From the NCBI RefSeq assembly GCF_030848575.1, contig NZ_JAVDDX010000004.1, positions 62,001 to 126,000 of the forward strand: a stretch of DNA of 64,000 bases. The letters are read 5' to 3'. Both the position numbers and the translations under genes were made by a program. Below are positions 53,801-62,247 of this stretch, piece after piece. Every line of letters begins with the position of its first letter. The stretch's first letter is position 1. The notes under the pieces are model-generated. The model made no database searches and was not told the DNA's origin. It saw only the letters and a program-made list of their open reading frames with translations. The stretch comes from Haloarcula sp. H-GB4. Its GTDB lineage: Archaea > Halobacteriota > Halobacteria > Halobacteriales > Haloarculaceae.

Positions 53801-54229
53801 CTACTCGCTGGACGAAACCATTACCGGACACTTCGCTGAGAGCATCACTGACTGCGTCGTGCTCCCGAACAAGACCTTCCCCGTCGGACTCCGCTTGCGA
53901 CCGCCCATCACAATACTGTCAGCGCCAGTCTCGTCAGCAATAGCTATTATCTGCTTCGTGATGTCGCCATGTTCACGTCGCTTCGACACCGCCGCAACGC
54001 GCGAATCCAGGTAGCTCTCAACGGCCGCAACGCTATCCGGATATTCGGATTTATCCCACACGTCCTCGGACTTGACCTGCCCAGCCTCACCCGTGACGTC
54101 GAACTCTTCGAAGACGTTCAGAATAACAACATCGACCGCTTCCTCGGCACTCGGAAGGCTCGAAGCGGCCTCCGCCGCTTTCATCGCTCGTTGCTCGCTC
54201 TCTCCTACCGGAAGTAGCACTCGGTACAC
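53801..54229 (-). CDS. UspA-family universal stress protein
   Basis: The 142-residue protein begins VYRVLLPVGESEQRAM (GTG start) and ends with the nucleotide-binding loop GADSIVMGGRKRSPTGKVLF followed by GSTTQSVM, matching the G-2x-G-9x-G(S/T) pattern. I prefer the GTG at 54229 over the longer frame from 54283, because TTTTTATC lies about 27-34 nt upstream and the length becomes typical. Usp genes are common beside catabolic and transport operons in haloarchaea. Confidence 0.85.
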   Translation of the reverse strand: MYRVLLPVGESEQRAMKAAEAASSLPSAEEAVDVVILNVFEEFDVTGEAGQVKSEDVWDKSEYPDSVAAVESYLDSRVAAVSKRREHGDITKQIIAIADETGADSIVMGGRKRSPTGKVLFGSTTQSVMLSAKCPVMVSSSE

Positions 54230-54475
54230 ATCACAAATTCGTACACAAGTTCTGATAAAAATTTGCCCTACCAGACGGGTCATGGTTACCGAGGATCAAG
54301 GCGGGACCGGCTACGTTTGGGCTAGCAGCGCTCAAAAAAGTCCAATGCGGCTCAACCAGTTTACCCTCTCGTGTTCGGGACCACTTGCTTTTCTCTCGTC
54401 GACCACATGGAATCTCTGTCTTGGGAGCCGAATTCGACTAAGTCCAGAAATCCCCAACTACACAGCAACCCCTCA

Positions 54476-54793
54476 TCACGGGAAAGACCATGCCATCTCT
54501 CCGGTATTCGTCTCTGTCGCTTTCGCCTCGATGGCTTCGACGAGCGGTTCGGTGGCGTCCGTGATTTCGATGTCGTCCTCGTAGCCGCCGGTCTTCCGGC
54601 CGTCCTCGTACATCGTCATGCACATCGGGCAGGCGACCAAGCGGTCGATGTCCGGTCCCGCGTCCGTGTCCTCTAACGCCTCGATGTTTTCTTCAGCGAC
54701 CATCTCGAAGAGGCCCTCCTCGCCGGCGTGGCCGATGCGCCAGAACGTGGACCGCGTTTCGGCCTTGGCTTGCGCTAACCTGTACAAGGGCAT
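54476..54793 (-). pseudogene. Truncated heterodisulfide-reductase-like Fe-S protein
   Basis: The frame from 54793 gives 105 residues with RLVACPMCMTMYEDGRKTGG near 56-75 and DDIEITDATEPLVEAIEAKA, the C-terminal CCG-type domain of HdrD/GlpC-like Fe-S oxidoreductases that often accompany etfAB. The ferredoxin-like domain and the first CCG motif, several hundred residues, are missing. A full gene would probably link EtfAB to the quinone pool. The 5' end near 54793 has no coding continuation. Confidence 0.65.
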
Positions 54794-54906
54794 ATCTCAA
54801 CTCTAGGCGACCACTCAGAGAGACTGAGACGATATTATCTCAGTCGGCGCTACTGAGTTTTGAATGGTTTGACATAAAAATTCGCGCTTTGTCCCGAGGT
54901 ACTACC

Positions 54907-55881
54907 TCAGACGCCCGGTGGTTCCCCGCCGAACTCCTCGATGAGTCTGGGCATGACGTCGAAGAGGTCGCCGACGACGCCGTAGTCTGCGATGTCGAAG
55001 ATGGGCGCATTCGGATCCGTGTTCACCGCAATGATGGTATCCGCGCTTTTCATCCCGGCGACGTGCTGGACGGCGCCGGAGATGCCGATGGCGAGGTAGA
55101 CGTCCGGCGTGACCTGCTTGCCGGACTGGCCGACCTGCCGGTTCTTTGGCAGCCAACCGTTGTCCACGATGGGGCGTGAGGACGAGAGCGTCGCGCCGGT
55201 GACCTCGACGAGTTCCTCGACGAGTGCGAGGTTCTCCTCCTCCTCGATGCCGCGGCCGATGGAGACGAGGAACTCCGCTTCGGCGATATCGACGTCGCCG
55301 CCGCCAACCTCCTCGAAGCCCTTTACCGTTGACCGGATCGCGTCCTCGTCGACATCCACGTCGAACGCCGAGATTTCGGCGTCACCGGAGCCCGCAGTGG
55401 GCGGCCACTCGCCGCCGCGGACAGTCACCACGAACGGCCCCTCCGCGACGTCGACGGTGGTCTCGACCTTTGAGCCGTACATCTCGCGTGTGACTTCGAG
55501 GGTGCCGTCGGCGTAGTCGAGGCCGGTAGCGTCGGAAACGTACGGGCGCCCAAGTCGAATCGCGACCGCGGGCGCGTAGTCGAGGCCATTGACGCTGTTC
55601 GGCGTCACGACGACCTCAGGGTCGAGCTCTTCGGCAAGCGCGACGGCCGCCTGCGTGTAGACGTCGTGGTTGAACTCCTCGCCGTACTCAACCGTGTGAA
55701 TCCGGTCGACACCCTCGCGGTTCAGCGACTCGGCGAACTCCTCGACACCCCCGGAAATGACGGCCGCATGGAGGTCGCCGCCCGTAGCGTCCGCGAGCTC
55801 GCGGCCCGCGGTTAGCGACTCGAAGCTGACGTCCCGCAGGTCGCCGCGGCGGTGGTCGGCGACGACGAGTACGTCGCTCAT
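54907..55881 (-). CDS. etfA: Electron transfer flavoprotein, alpha subunit
   Basis: The 324-residue protein has the FAD-binding C-terminal domain of ETF-alpha: LSSSRPIVDNGWLPKNRQVG near 232-251, YLAIGISGAVQHVAGM near 265, ADTIIAVNTDPNAPIF near 282 and YGVVGDLFDVMPRL near 302. The N-terminal part resembles the beta subunit fold. With EtfB it takes electrons from acyl-CoA dehydrogenases. Its ATG overlaps the etfB stop (ATGA, 55878-55881). GC content is markedly above the neighbouring genes. Confidence 0.95.
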   Translation of the reverse strand: MSDVLVVADHRRGDLRDVSFESLTAGRELADATGGDLHAAVISGGVEEFAESLNREGVDRIHTVEYGEEFNHDVYTQAAVALAEELDPEVVVTPNSVNGLDYAPAVAIRLGRPYVSDATGLDYADGTLEVTREMYGSKVETTVDVAEGPFVVTVRGGEWPPTAGSGDAEISAFDVDVDEDAIRSTVKGFEEVGGGDVDIAEAEFLVSIGRGIEEEENLALVEELVEVTGATLSSSRPIVDNGWLPKNRQVGQSGKQVTPDVYLAIGISGAVQHVAGMKSADTIIAVNTDPNAPIFDIADYGVVGDLFDVMPRLIEEFGGEPPGV

Positions 55882-56678
55882 TCGCCGACCACCCCCTTCT
55901 CGCGGAGTACATCAGCCAGTGCGGACGCCTGCTCGCCCGCGTCGCCCTCAAGGTACTGGGCGTCGCTCTCGGTCTCCGGCTCGTACATCGCCGTGACGTC
56001 GAGGTCGCTCGTGACGTCGTCGGCGCCGAGCCCGAGGTCCTCAAGGCTCTGGACGTCGGTTTCCTTCGACTGGGCCTGCCGGATGCCGCGCAGGCTCGCG
56101 TACCGCGGCTCGTTGATGCCCGTCTGGATGGCGAGCACGGCAGGGAGCTCGACGTCGGTGAGTTCCTCGATGCCGCCTTCGAGTTCACGGCGGACGGACG
56201 CCACGCCCTCCTCCAGCACTTTCTCGGTGTCAAGGGCGTTCACAACGGCCGCCCACTCGTAGCCAAGTGTTTCCGCGAGCGCGATGCCAGTCGCGCCGAA
56301 GCTGTCGTCGTTCGCTTGGACACCCGAGAGCACGACATCCGGGTCCTCATCCTCGACGACGGCGGCGAGCAGTTTGGCCTTTGTCTCGACGTCGAGCAGG
56401 TCAACATCGTTGATGGCGTCGTCCCAGACCCGGACCGCGCGGTCCGCGCCCTTCGCGAGCGCCATCCGAATCGTCTCCTCGCTGCGCTTGGGTCCGATGG
56501 TGACCGCGACGACTTCGACGTCGTCGCTCGCTTCCGCGAGCTGGACGCCCTCCTCGACGGCGTAGTCGTCCCACTCGTTGAGGTCGTAGTTGAGGTAGGT
56601 CTCCTCGATCTCCGTGCCGGAAATTTCGAAGTCGTCCTCGACGGTCGCAACCTCCTTGACAGTGACAAGGATCTTCAT
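55878..56678 (-). CDS. etfB: Electron transfer flavoprotein, beta subunit
   Basis: The 266-residue protein starts MKILVTVKEVATVEDDFEI and has NEWDDYAVEEGVQLAE, VVAVTIGPKRSEETIRMALA near 58-77, DPDVVLSGVQANDDSFGATG near 115, and VRRELEGGIEELTDVELPAVL near 157, all typical of ETF-beta (FixA). Together with EtfA it binds FAD and usually AMP. It is the only complete ETF pair in the window and would serve GcdH and the acyl-CoA dehydrogenase. I use the ATG at 56678, 13 codons inside the open frame. Confidence 0.95.
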   Translation of the reverse strand: MKILVTVKEVATVEDDFEISGTEIEETYLNYDLNEWDDYAVEEGVQLAEASDDVEVVAVTIGPKRSEETIRMALAKGADRAVRVWDDAINDVDLLDVETKAKLLAAVVEDEDPDVVLSGVQANDDSFGATGIALAETLGYEWAAVVNALDTEKVLEEGVASVRRELEGGIEELTDVELPAVLAIQTGINEPRYASLRGIRQAQSKETDVQSLEDLGLGADDVTSDLDVTAMYEPETESDAQYLEGDAGEQASALADVLREKGVVGE

Positions 56679-56716
56679 GTCACAGCAGAAATATCCTGTA
56701 TTGTTAAGTTTTATCA

Positions 56717-57215
56717 TTAAATAGAGGAGAGAGCGACACCCAGTGTGTATCGAAGGGAATGGTATTTACTTGACTGTTTCTGGGGTTGCGTCATCCACTC
56801 GCTAGCCTGGGTTTCCGTTGGGCCAGTTGGAACCTCAACGAGGGAGCTCTCCTTCACCACGTTATCATAGGTCGCTGGTGGTGTTTCATGAATTCCGTCA
56901 CCACCACGGACCGATGGTTCGGTTTCGAGGGCAATATGAATTAACGGGGGACAGTCACTTAATGCATCCTTTAGACCATTCATTACATTCATGTCGCCTG
57001 GACTAGGGATGACAATCGTACCTGCAACTTCACCACCTGACTCGGCATATCCCCAGGCATTATGAGAAACCGCAGTCTCGTGACGGGCATACCTACCTCA
57101 ATTCCAAATTCATTCATGGCCTTATTCAGCGGGAGTGTCTGCCTGCATGGGATGCCGAAGATAGTTTCTACGCCTTCTGCTGAAAGGCGCTGACTACCTC
57201 ATCACCAACGGTCAT
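56717..57215 (-). pseudogene. Broken thiamine-diphosphate enzyme, N-terminal part
   Basis: Three minus-strand frames join to the start of an acetolactate-synthase-type ThDP enzyme. They read MTVGDEVVS from 57215, LSAEGVETIFGIPCRQTLPL next, and then RHETAVSHNAWGYAESGGEV, GTIVIPSPGDMNVMNGLKDA and RGGDGIHETPPATYDNVV down to about 56810. RHETA contains the conserved Glu that activates the cofactor. There are two frameshifts and the last 400 or so residues are missing. The parent enzyme may have decarboxylated a 2-oxoacid or oxalyl-CoA-like substrate. Confidence 0.7.
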
Positions 57216-57326
57216 ACAACCCCTCTGTTTTCGGAGGTTTGCGGGTATTCAAGTTCAGTTCTGTGGTAGATATTACTGACACCCAGTCGATCCCTAAAGT
57301 TGATCATATCGTGAGTGAGCACCGTA

Positions 57327-58015
57327 GTGTTCAGATAAGGGTTGAAGAGTGGGGCGTAGCGTTTTCTGCGTGATTCATGCCCGAAAACGTACGCCTCAGC
57401 GGTAGTCTCGACCAATTTGACTTAGATTTTGTGGAGCGAGAAGCGACACCGCAGATGCTGATGAATCTGAGTATTCAGTTATATCTGGCTGTACTATCAC
57501 TCTCGAATACTGTTTCAGTTTTTGATGTTTTTGGTGTCAAACGCGCTCGGTCAACTGTCCATAACTGGGTGCACAAAGCAAATTTACAGCCCGAAGATGG
57601 ACAGTCTCCGAATCACGTTGCGGTTGACAAAACTGTGATCCAACTCAATGATGAGAAATATTGGCTGTACGCAGCTTCGATCCAGAAACGAACAAGTTGC
57701 CCCATACGGGGCTCAAACCGACTAAAACGAGGTTCTGTCTCATTCGTTTCTCACCGAACTCAGTGCGAAACACGACGTCGATGACGCCGTGCTTCTCGTC
57801 GATGGCTCGAGATCGTTGCAGGCTGTGTGTCATCGGCATGGCTTCGATTTCAGATGCGAAAAAACATGGAAATCGGAACGCCTTCAAACGTGTATTCAGA
57901 GAAATAAGAGGCCGAACCGTATGTTTTTCAAACTGTTTCAGCAACGCCGAAGCAGGATCAGCCGACGATTGGATGAGGTCATTCAGGTTCGCATGGAATC
58001 AGCTTATCTGAACAC
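57327..58015 (+). mobile_element. IS6-family element, degenerate transposase
   Basis: The ends GTGTTCAGATAAG (57327-57339) and CTTATCTGAACAC (58003-58015) are exact inverted repeats enclosing 689 bp. The transposase starts MPENVRLSGSLDQFDLDFVE at 57377 and keeps VHNWVHKANLQPEDGQSP, then shifts frame near 57690, again near 57740 (FLTELSAKHDVDDAVLLVDG) and near 57860 (KHGNRNAFKRVFREIRGRTV) before its normal end. It is inactive. No target duplication is visible. About 75 bp beyond the right end lies a half copy of the dispersed repeat. Confidence 0.82.
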
Positions 58016-58088
58016 AGTGGTAAGCACACCTACTGAACAGTTGATCCACCCTAGTCTCTTTGAGATCACCCTGACCTGCTCACGCCAT

Positions 58089-58118
58089 ATGCATTGAGAT
58101 GACCAGTCTCAACTGCTG
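58089..58118 (+). repeat. Half copy of the dispersed repeat beside IS6
   Basis: ATGCATTGAGATGACCAGTC...ACTGCTG matches the left half of the 81-bp unit. The 73 bp between it and the IS6 end are conserved in inverted orientation at 10547-10620, next to another IS6 copy. Confidence 0.65.
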
Positions 58119-58142
58119 TCGACCCCCGGCCTGTGCGAGGTC

Positions 58143-58787
58143 ATGCCTGCATCCCCGCGTCCTCCACAAGACAATCAGGGGAACCGAACGCGCCGACAGT
58201 TCCTAGCTGCAGGAGGAGCGGTTGCCGCTGCTGCCCTTTCTGGCTGTAACGGGCTGCTGGGAACCGGGCCACGAACACTTGAGACCGCTGTGCACGAAAA
58301 CTCAGCAGACGAACTGTCGTGGGACTTCCCGGACCAATCCGACGCAGAGAGTATCGGGTACGTCGAAATCCACAGGGAACCACAATTCGACTCGGAAGAA
58401 TCGATGCCGGCGAGAGGGTTCGGCTTCAACGCGAGCAGTGATCCGTCATCGTCTTACGAGCTGGACCAGTTCACGGTGGCGTTCGACACCCCGAGTACCT
58501 ATTCCGACCAGCACGTCCAGATCACTTACTTGGTGAGCCCACCAACGCAGAGTGACAGCTTCAACACCTCCTATCAGCGTATTCAAGCTGGAACGACACA
58601 TCGGAAGCTCGTGATTGAGATGAATAAAATCGATACAGGTGGGACAATCAAATTCCCCGTCGGCATTCGGGACGCTCAGTCTCTCCCGTCAAAGTTACAC
58701 TGTTCGTTTTCGGTTCAGGCATCCGAACCCGGAACGTTTGGCGAAACAGTAACTGCATCGGGTTCTGGCACATTCGAATTTGGTTGA
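58143..58787 (+). CDS. Tat lipoprotein of unknown function
   Basis: The 214-residue protein has a twin-arginine signal (RTRRQFLAAGGAVAAAA) and lipobox LSGC near residue 35. The mature part is beta-rich and acidic, without a domain I recognise; YELDQFTVAFDTPSTYSD and THRKLVIEMNKIDTGGTIKF suggest a sandwich fold. It probably sits on the outer face of the membrane. No neighbour hints at its role. Confidence 0.7.
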   Translation: MPASPRPPQDNQGNRTRRQFLAAGGAVAAAALSGCNGLLGTGPRTLETAVHENSADELSWDFPDQSDAESIGYVEIHREPQFDSEESMPARGFGFNASSDPSSSYELDQFTVAFDTPSTYSDQHVQITYLVSPPTQSDSFNTSYQRIQAGTTHRKLVIEMNKIDTGGTIKFPVGIRDAQSLPSKLHCSFSVQASEPGTFGETVTASGSGTFEFG

Positions 58788-59162
58788 GACGGAGCGCAGC
58801 CTCGGTTCACCATCTGTGACTGAAATACGGCAGAATGACTCGGTTCAATGTCTCCACTGAGGAGTTCATCAATGTACTCAGATATAGCGGCGTGGAATGC
58901 TGTTATTGACTATTTGACCGCTATAACCGCTTGATTATCCGTTCCCCGTGCTTCTCACTCTGTTGAAGAACGTTTCATATTCAGCACTCGGTTCCTCATA
59001 TAACCTAAATAGGTCGGATCCGATTGTGCTAAATACAAGATGTGGTTACAGCATCAGCCATAGTCTGTCTATTGTTCGTATCAGCCAGTCCGACGCAGCC
59101 ATCTCCGTTTCCCGAGAGTACATCAGGTTGCCCTGAACGTCGAGGTTTCTAAAGCAGGTAGC
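58788..59162. other. Gene-free stretch, AT-rich
   Basis: No supported gene or RNA. It separates a plus-strand lipoprotein gene from the 3' end of the cupredoxin gene. Confidence 0.3.
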
Positions 59163-59996
59163 TCACATTTCGCGTACGGTCACAGTCCCTACCATATTAA
59201 GAGAATGTAGGAGGCACAGATACGGATACGTACCCGGTTCCTCAAACGTATGAATGAATGGCCCTTCTGGAAGTATATCGCCCTTTCGCGCTGTTCCCCA
59301 GTCCTCAACCGCAGCCTCTGCCGAAGCAAACCCTCCACTTGCAAAGTACTCACCGTTCTCCGGGAACACCCTATCATCACCCTCGGGAATCGCCTGTCCG
59401 CCATCCTCGCCGGTCACGGAGTGAGCGATCCCCGTCCCGTTCACCCACCCGACGCTGTCACCTGGTTGAACTGTCAGTGACTCCGGGTAGTATCTCATCA
59501 GGCCCATCTGGATGACGTGGTCGGTATCGGGCTCGACGACTTTGGGAGGTGGTGGAATTTCGCCTGCCGACGTCCGAACCACGACTTTTCCGGCCATCGT
59601 CTCAAAATCCTCATGTGGAAGACAACAGTAGTGATAGTGTCCAGGGACGGTAAACTGGTGCGCAAACCTGTCGCCCGGACTAAGCAGTCCGGGATCCGTC
59701 TGTTCGGACCGAGCAGCGATTTCGGAGTCAAACCCACCGCTCGCGAAGTAGTCCGCCTCTCCGGGGATTCGTTTTTCGTAGGCAGTAACGGTATGCTTGA
59801 GACTCTCGATATCCCACCATGTGACTGTCTCACCAGGGTTGATGACAAGCCGACCAGGGTTGAACCCGTTGGACTGGACATCAATCCGGGGTTTTGGTGG
59901 TGGCACCCCAGGGATAGATGTAGAGCAGCCTGCGACGCTGGTGAGTCCAGCCATGGCAATACCTTGGAGTAGCGACCGTCGTGTCCACTTCGCCAT
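59163..59996 (-). CDS. Two-domain cupredoxin (halocyanin-like) lipoprotein
   Basis: The 277-residue protein has a Tat signal (WTRRSLLQGIAMAG), lipobox SVAGC near residue 24 and two cupredoxin domains. Domain 1 carries copper ligands His in SLKHTVTAY near 68, Cys and His in HYCCLPHEDFETM near 123-135, and that Met. Domain 2 has His in GIAHSVTGE near 193 and YLCLLHSLNMVG near 262. Both sites look complete, so it could hold two copper ions and pass electrons between them. Single-domain halocyanins are the rule; this double form might dock to a different partner. Confidence 0.88.
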   Translation of the reverse strand: MAKWTRRSLLQGIAMAGLTSVAGCSTSIPGVPPPKPRIDVQSNGFNPGRLVINPGETVTWWDIESLKHTVTAYEKRIPGEADYFASGGFDSEIAARSEQTDPGLLSPGDRFAHQFTVPGHYHYCCLPHEDFETMAGKVVVRTSAGEIPPPPKVVEPDTDHVIQMGLMRYYPESLTVQPGDSVGWVNGTGIAHSVTGEDGGQAIPEGDDRVFPENGEYFASGGFASAEAAVEDWGTARKGDILPEGPFIHTFEEPGTYPYLCLLHSLNMVGTVTVREM

Positions 59997-60124
59997 TACG
60001 TTCTTTTGCACCCCACAATGCAATACTTATTGGGTAGATGATTGCTATGAGAACTGAGTCAAAGAGAGGTCTTAGGGCATGGATTTCTGGTTGACAACTG
60101 TGTAAAATAAAACCTATGCTGATC

Positions 60125-60153
60125 GTTTCAAATTTATATATCGCAATTGAAAC
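60125..60153. promoter_or_regulatory. Inverted repeat around a TATA-like run
   Basis: GTTTCAA (60125-60131) and TTGAAAC (60147-60153) enclose ATTTATATATCGCAA. It lies in the divergent region between the cupredoxin and mmsA genes, 102 bp from the mmsA start. Position over a possible promoter suggests an operator. Confidence 0.4.
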
Positions 60154-60254
60154 TAGATACCGAATTGCCTTTTTAAACTGAAGTGTAGATGGTTTGTTAA
60201 TTTATGTCTGACGCAACACCGATGTTGAAGTAATATGGTAAAAAACTGTGAGGT

Positions 60255-61709
60255 ATGACACGGCAGATCCGAAACTACGTCGGCGGCGAGTGGGTCGACA
60301 CCACCGGCGGCGACGGCGAACCCATCGTCAACCCTGCGACAAGTGACACTCTGGCCGAACTGACCTACAGCAGCGATGCTGATGTGGATCGCGCTGTCGC
60401 CGCCGGCACCGAGGCGTTCGAGTCTTGGCAGAACAGAGCGGTCGAGGAGCGAATTCAGCCGCTCTTCCGTTTCAAACGACTGCTGGAAAATCATCAGGAG
60501 GAACTCGCGGAGATTCTTGTCACTGAACACGGGAAAACGAAGCAGGAGGCGATGGGCGAACTCCGGCGGGGCATCGAGAACGTCGAAGTCGCCTGTGGCG
60601 TCCCCTCGATGATGCAGGGAGGCCACTTACCGAACGCTGCTCCCGATATCGACGAGACTGCTGTGCGAAAGCCGCTCGGAACATTCGTCGCCATCACACC
60701 GTTCAATTTCCCCGGAATGATCCCATTGTGGTTTCTCCCGTACGCAGTTGCGACGGGCAACACGTTCATCCTCAAACCGTCTGAGCGGGATCCACTTGTC
60801 ATCCAGCGTATGTTCGAACTCCTTGACGAGGCCGGCTTCCCCGACGGCGTCGTCAATCTGGTCAACGGCAGCGTCGATACGGTGAACAATCTCATCACCC
60901 ACAAGGGCGTCGCAGGCGTCTCCTTTGTGGGATCGACACCGGTAGCCAAGCACATCTACGAGACGGCCGCCGCCGCCGGCAAGCGCGTCCAAGCACAAGG
61001 CGGTGCGAAGAATCATGTTATCGTCTCTGACAGCGCTGACATTGAGTTCGCGGCCGAAAAGACGCTCTCGTCGGCGTGTGCCTGTGCCGGTGAGCGCTGT
61101 CTGGCCAACGATGTTGTCCTCGTCCACGAGTCAGTCTACGAGGAATTCGCCGAGGAACTTACCACGCAGGCCGACGAGATGACAGTCGGTTATGGTCTTG
61201 ACGACGTGGACATGGGTGCCCTCATTACGCCCGAACACGAGTCCTCCGTTCGGGAGTTCATCGACAGCGCAATTGATGACGGTGCGACCCTGCTTCGCGA
61301 TGGTCGTGACGTATCCGTCGATGGGTATCCCAACGGCAATTTCCTGGGCCCGACAGTTTTCGGCGATGTCGAGGAGGAGTTCGCTATCTCGCGTGAGGAG
61401 GTATTCGGCCCAGTCATTGCACTTGCCAGCTACGAAACCTTCGAGAACGCCATCGCGCGACTAAACCGCAGCGAGTTCGGTAATGCCGCGAGTCTCTTCA
61501 CCGAACGGGGCGCGGAAGCCAGAACCTTCCGCCAGGATGCGGAGGCAGGGAATCTGGCGGTGAACGCCGGTACCGCCGCTCCAATGGCGTTCTTCCACTT
61601 CGGTGGGCGGAAGGCTTCGTTCTTCGGTGACCTCCACGCACAGGCCGATGATATGATTCGGTTTTACACTGACGAGACGATTTATATCGAGCGCTGGCCC
61701 TCAGCCTAA
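60255..61709 (+). CDS. mmsA: Methylmalonate-semialdehyde dehydrogenase (CoA-acylating)
   Basis: The 484-residue enzyme is of the MMSDH group of aldehyde dehydrogenases: ITPFNFPGMIPLWFLPYAVA near 148-167, catalytic Cys in CACAGERCLAN near 279, and AQGGAKNHVIV near 250, where the usual general-base Glu is Asn, as expected for a CoA-dependent enzyme. The C-terminus FFGDLHAQADDMIRFYTD is diagnostic. It converts methylmalonate or malonate semialdehyde to propionyl- or acetyl-CoA with CO2 release, in valine, beta-alanine or inositol breakdown. Confidence 0.93.
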   Translation: MTRQIRNYVGGEWVDTTGGDGEPIVNPATSDTLAELTYSSDADVDRAVAAGTEAFESWQNRAVEERIQPLFRFKRLLENHQEELAEILVTEHGKTKQEAMGELRRGIENVEVACGVPSMMQGGHLPNAAPDIDETAVRKPLGTFVAITPFNFPGMIPLWFLPYAVATGNTFILKPSERDPLVIQRMFELLDEAGFPDGVVNLVNGSVDTVNNLITHKGVAGVSFVGSTPVAKHIYETAAAAGKRVQAQGGAKNHVIVSDSADIEFAAEKTLSSACACAGERCLANDVVLVHESVYEEFAEELTTQADEMTVGYGLDDVDMGALITPEHESSVREFIDSAIDDGATLLRDGRDVSVDGYPNGNFLGPTVFGDVEEEFAISREEVFGPVIALASYETFENAIARLNRSEFGNAASLFTERGAEARTFRQDAEAGNLAVNAGTAAPMAFFHFGGRKASFFGDLHAQADDMIRFYTDETIYIERWPSA

Positions 61710-61842
61710 ATCGCAGACCGATCGCGGCCGCCTCTGTCTCGCGGGGGAAGAATATGTTACCTGCTTCGACGAAGATTTGATCTGAAGGTTACAACTGTTT
61801 CGAGAGAGGGCTTGACCCCGCTCCGATAGAGTCCAAGACTTG
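61710..61842. other. Short gap before repeat
   Basis: Nothing recognised between the mmsA stop and the repeat. Confidence 0.3.
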
Positions 61843-61923
61843 ATACATTGAGAGAGCTAGTCTCAACCACTACGCATGATTGGAAGTTGATGCTATAGCA
61901 GGTTTAGCGAGCCTATGATTCGT
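61843..61923 (+). repeat. 81-bp dispersed repeat, full copy 3
   Basis: ATACATTGAGAGAGC...GCAGGTTTAGCGAGCCTATGATTCGT, the most divergent full copy, but of the same length as those at 1032 and 28045. An EWQHYR-encoding fragment follows on the minus strand. Confidence 0.7.
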
Positions 61924-61977
61924 GGTATCAGCCAGACCAGTGAACAGAAACTCAGTCGATGCGTTTCAGACGATCTT

Positions 61978-62139
61978 TCATTCGCCCCTTTGTGTCAATC
62001 GAACAACTATATCAACGTTTTCCCGAGCTTCTCGATAGTGTTGCCACTCAGCGAATTGAATCGCAGTCTCTGGTCTGTGAATCTCGGCTGCGATCATTCC
62101 ATGTTGAATAGATTCGATAGCTGTACGAAGATTCGAGGG
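61978..62139 (-). pseudogene. Repeat-linked gene fragment with EWQHYR motif, second copy
   Basis: A 54-codon minus-strand frame reads RTAIESIQHGMIAAEIHRPE, then TAIQFAEWQHYREARENVD and IVVRLTQRGE, and stops at 61978. An ATG at 62097 would give 39 residues. It resembles the fragment at 28182 in the EWQHYR part and sits at the same side of the same repeat. Composition is protein-like; the family is unknown to me. Confidence 0.45.
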
Positions 62140-62247
62140 TTAGACGCGAACGGCTTACTAAGCCGGTCTTCACCTCAGATTTGCAATGGCAGGAAACAAC
62201 GACCGACACGTCGAGGGTAGTGATTCTAGAACGGGGTGCAACTGATC

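Noticed and set aside
55050-56668. Several long Arg/Ser-rich frames inside etfAB
   Set aside because: They are shadows created by high GC content at third positions of etfAB.
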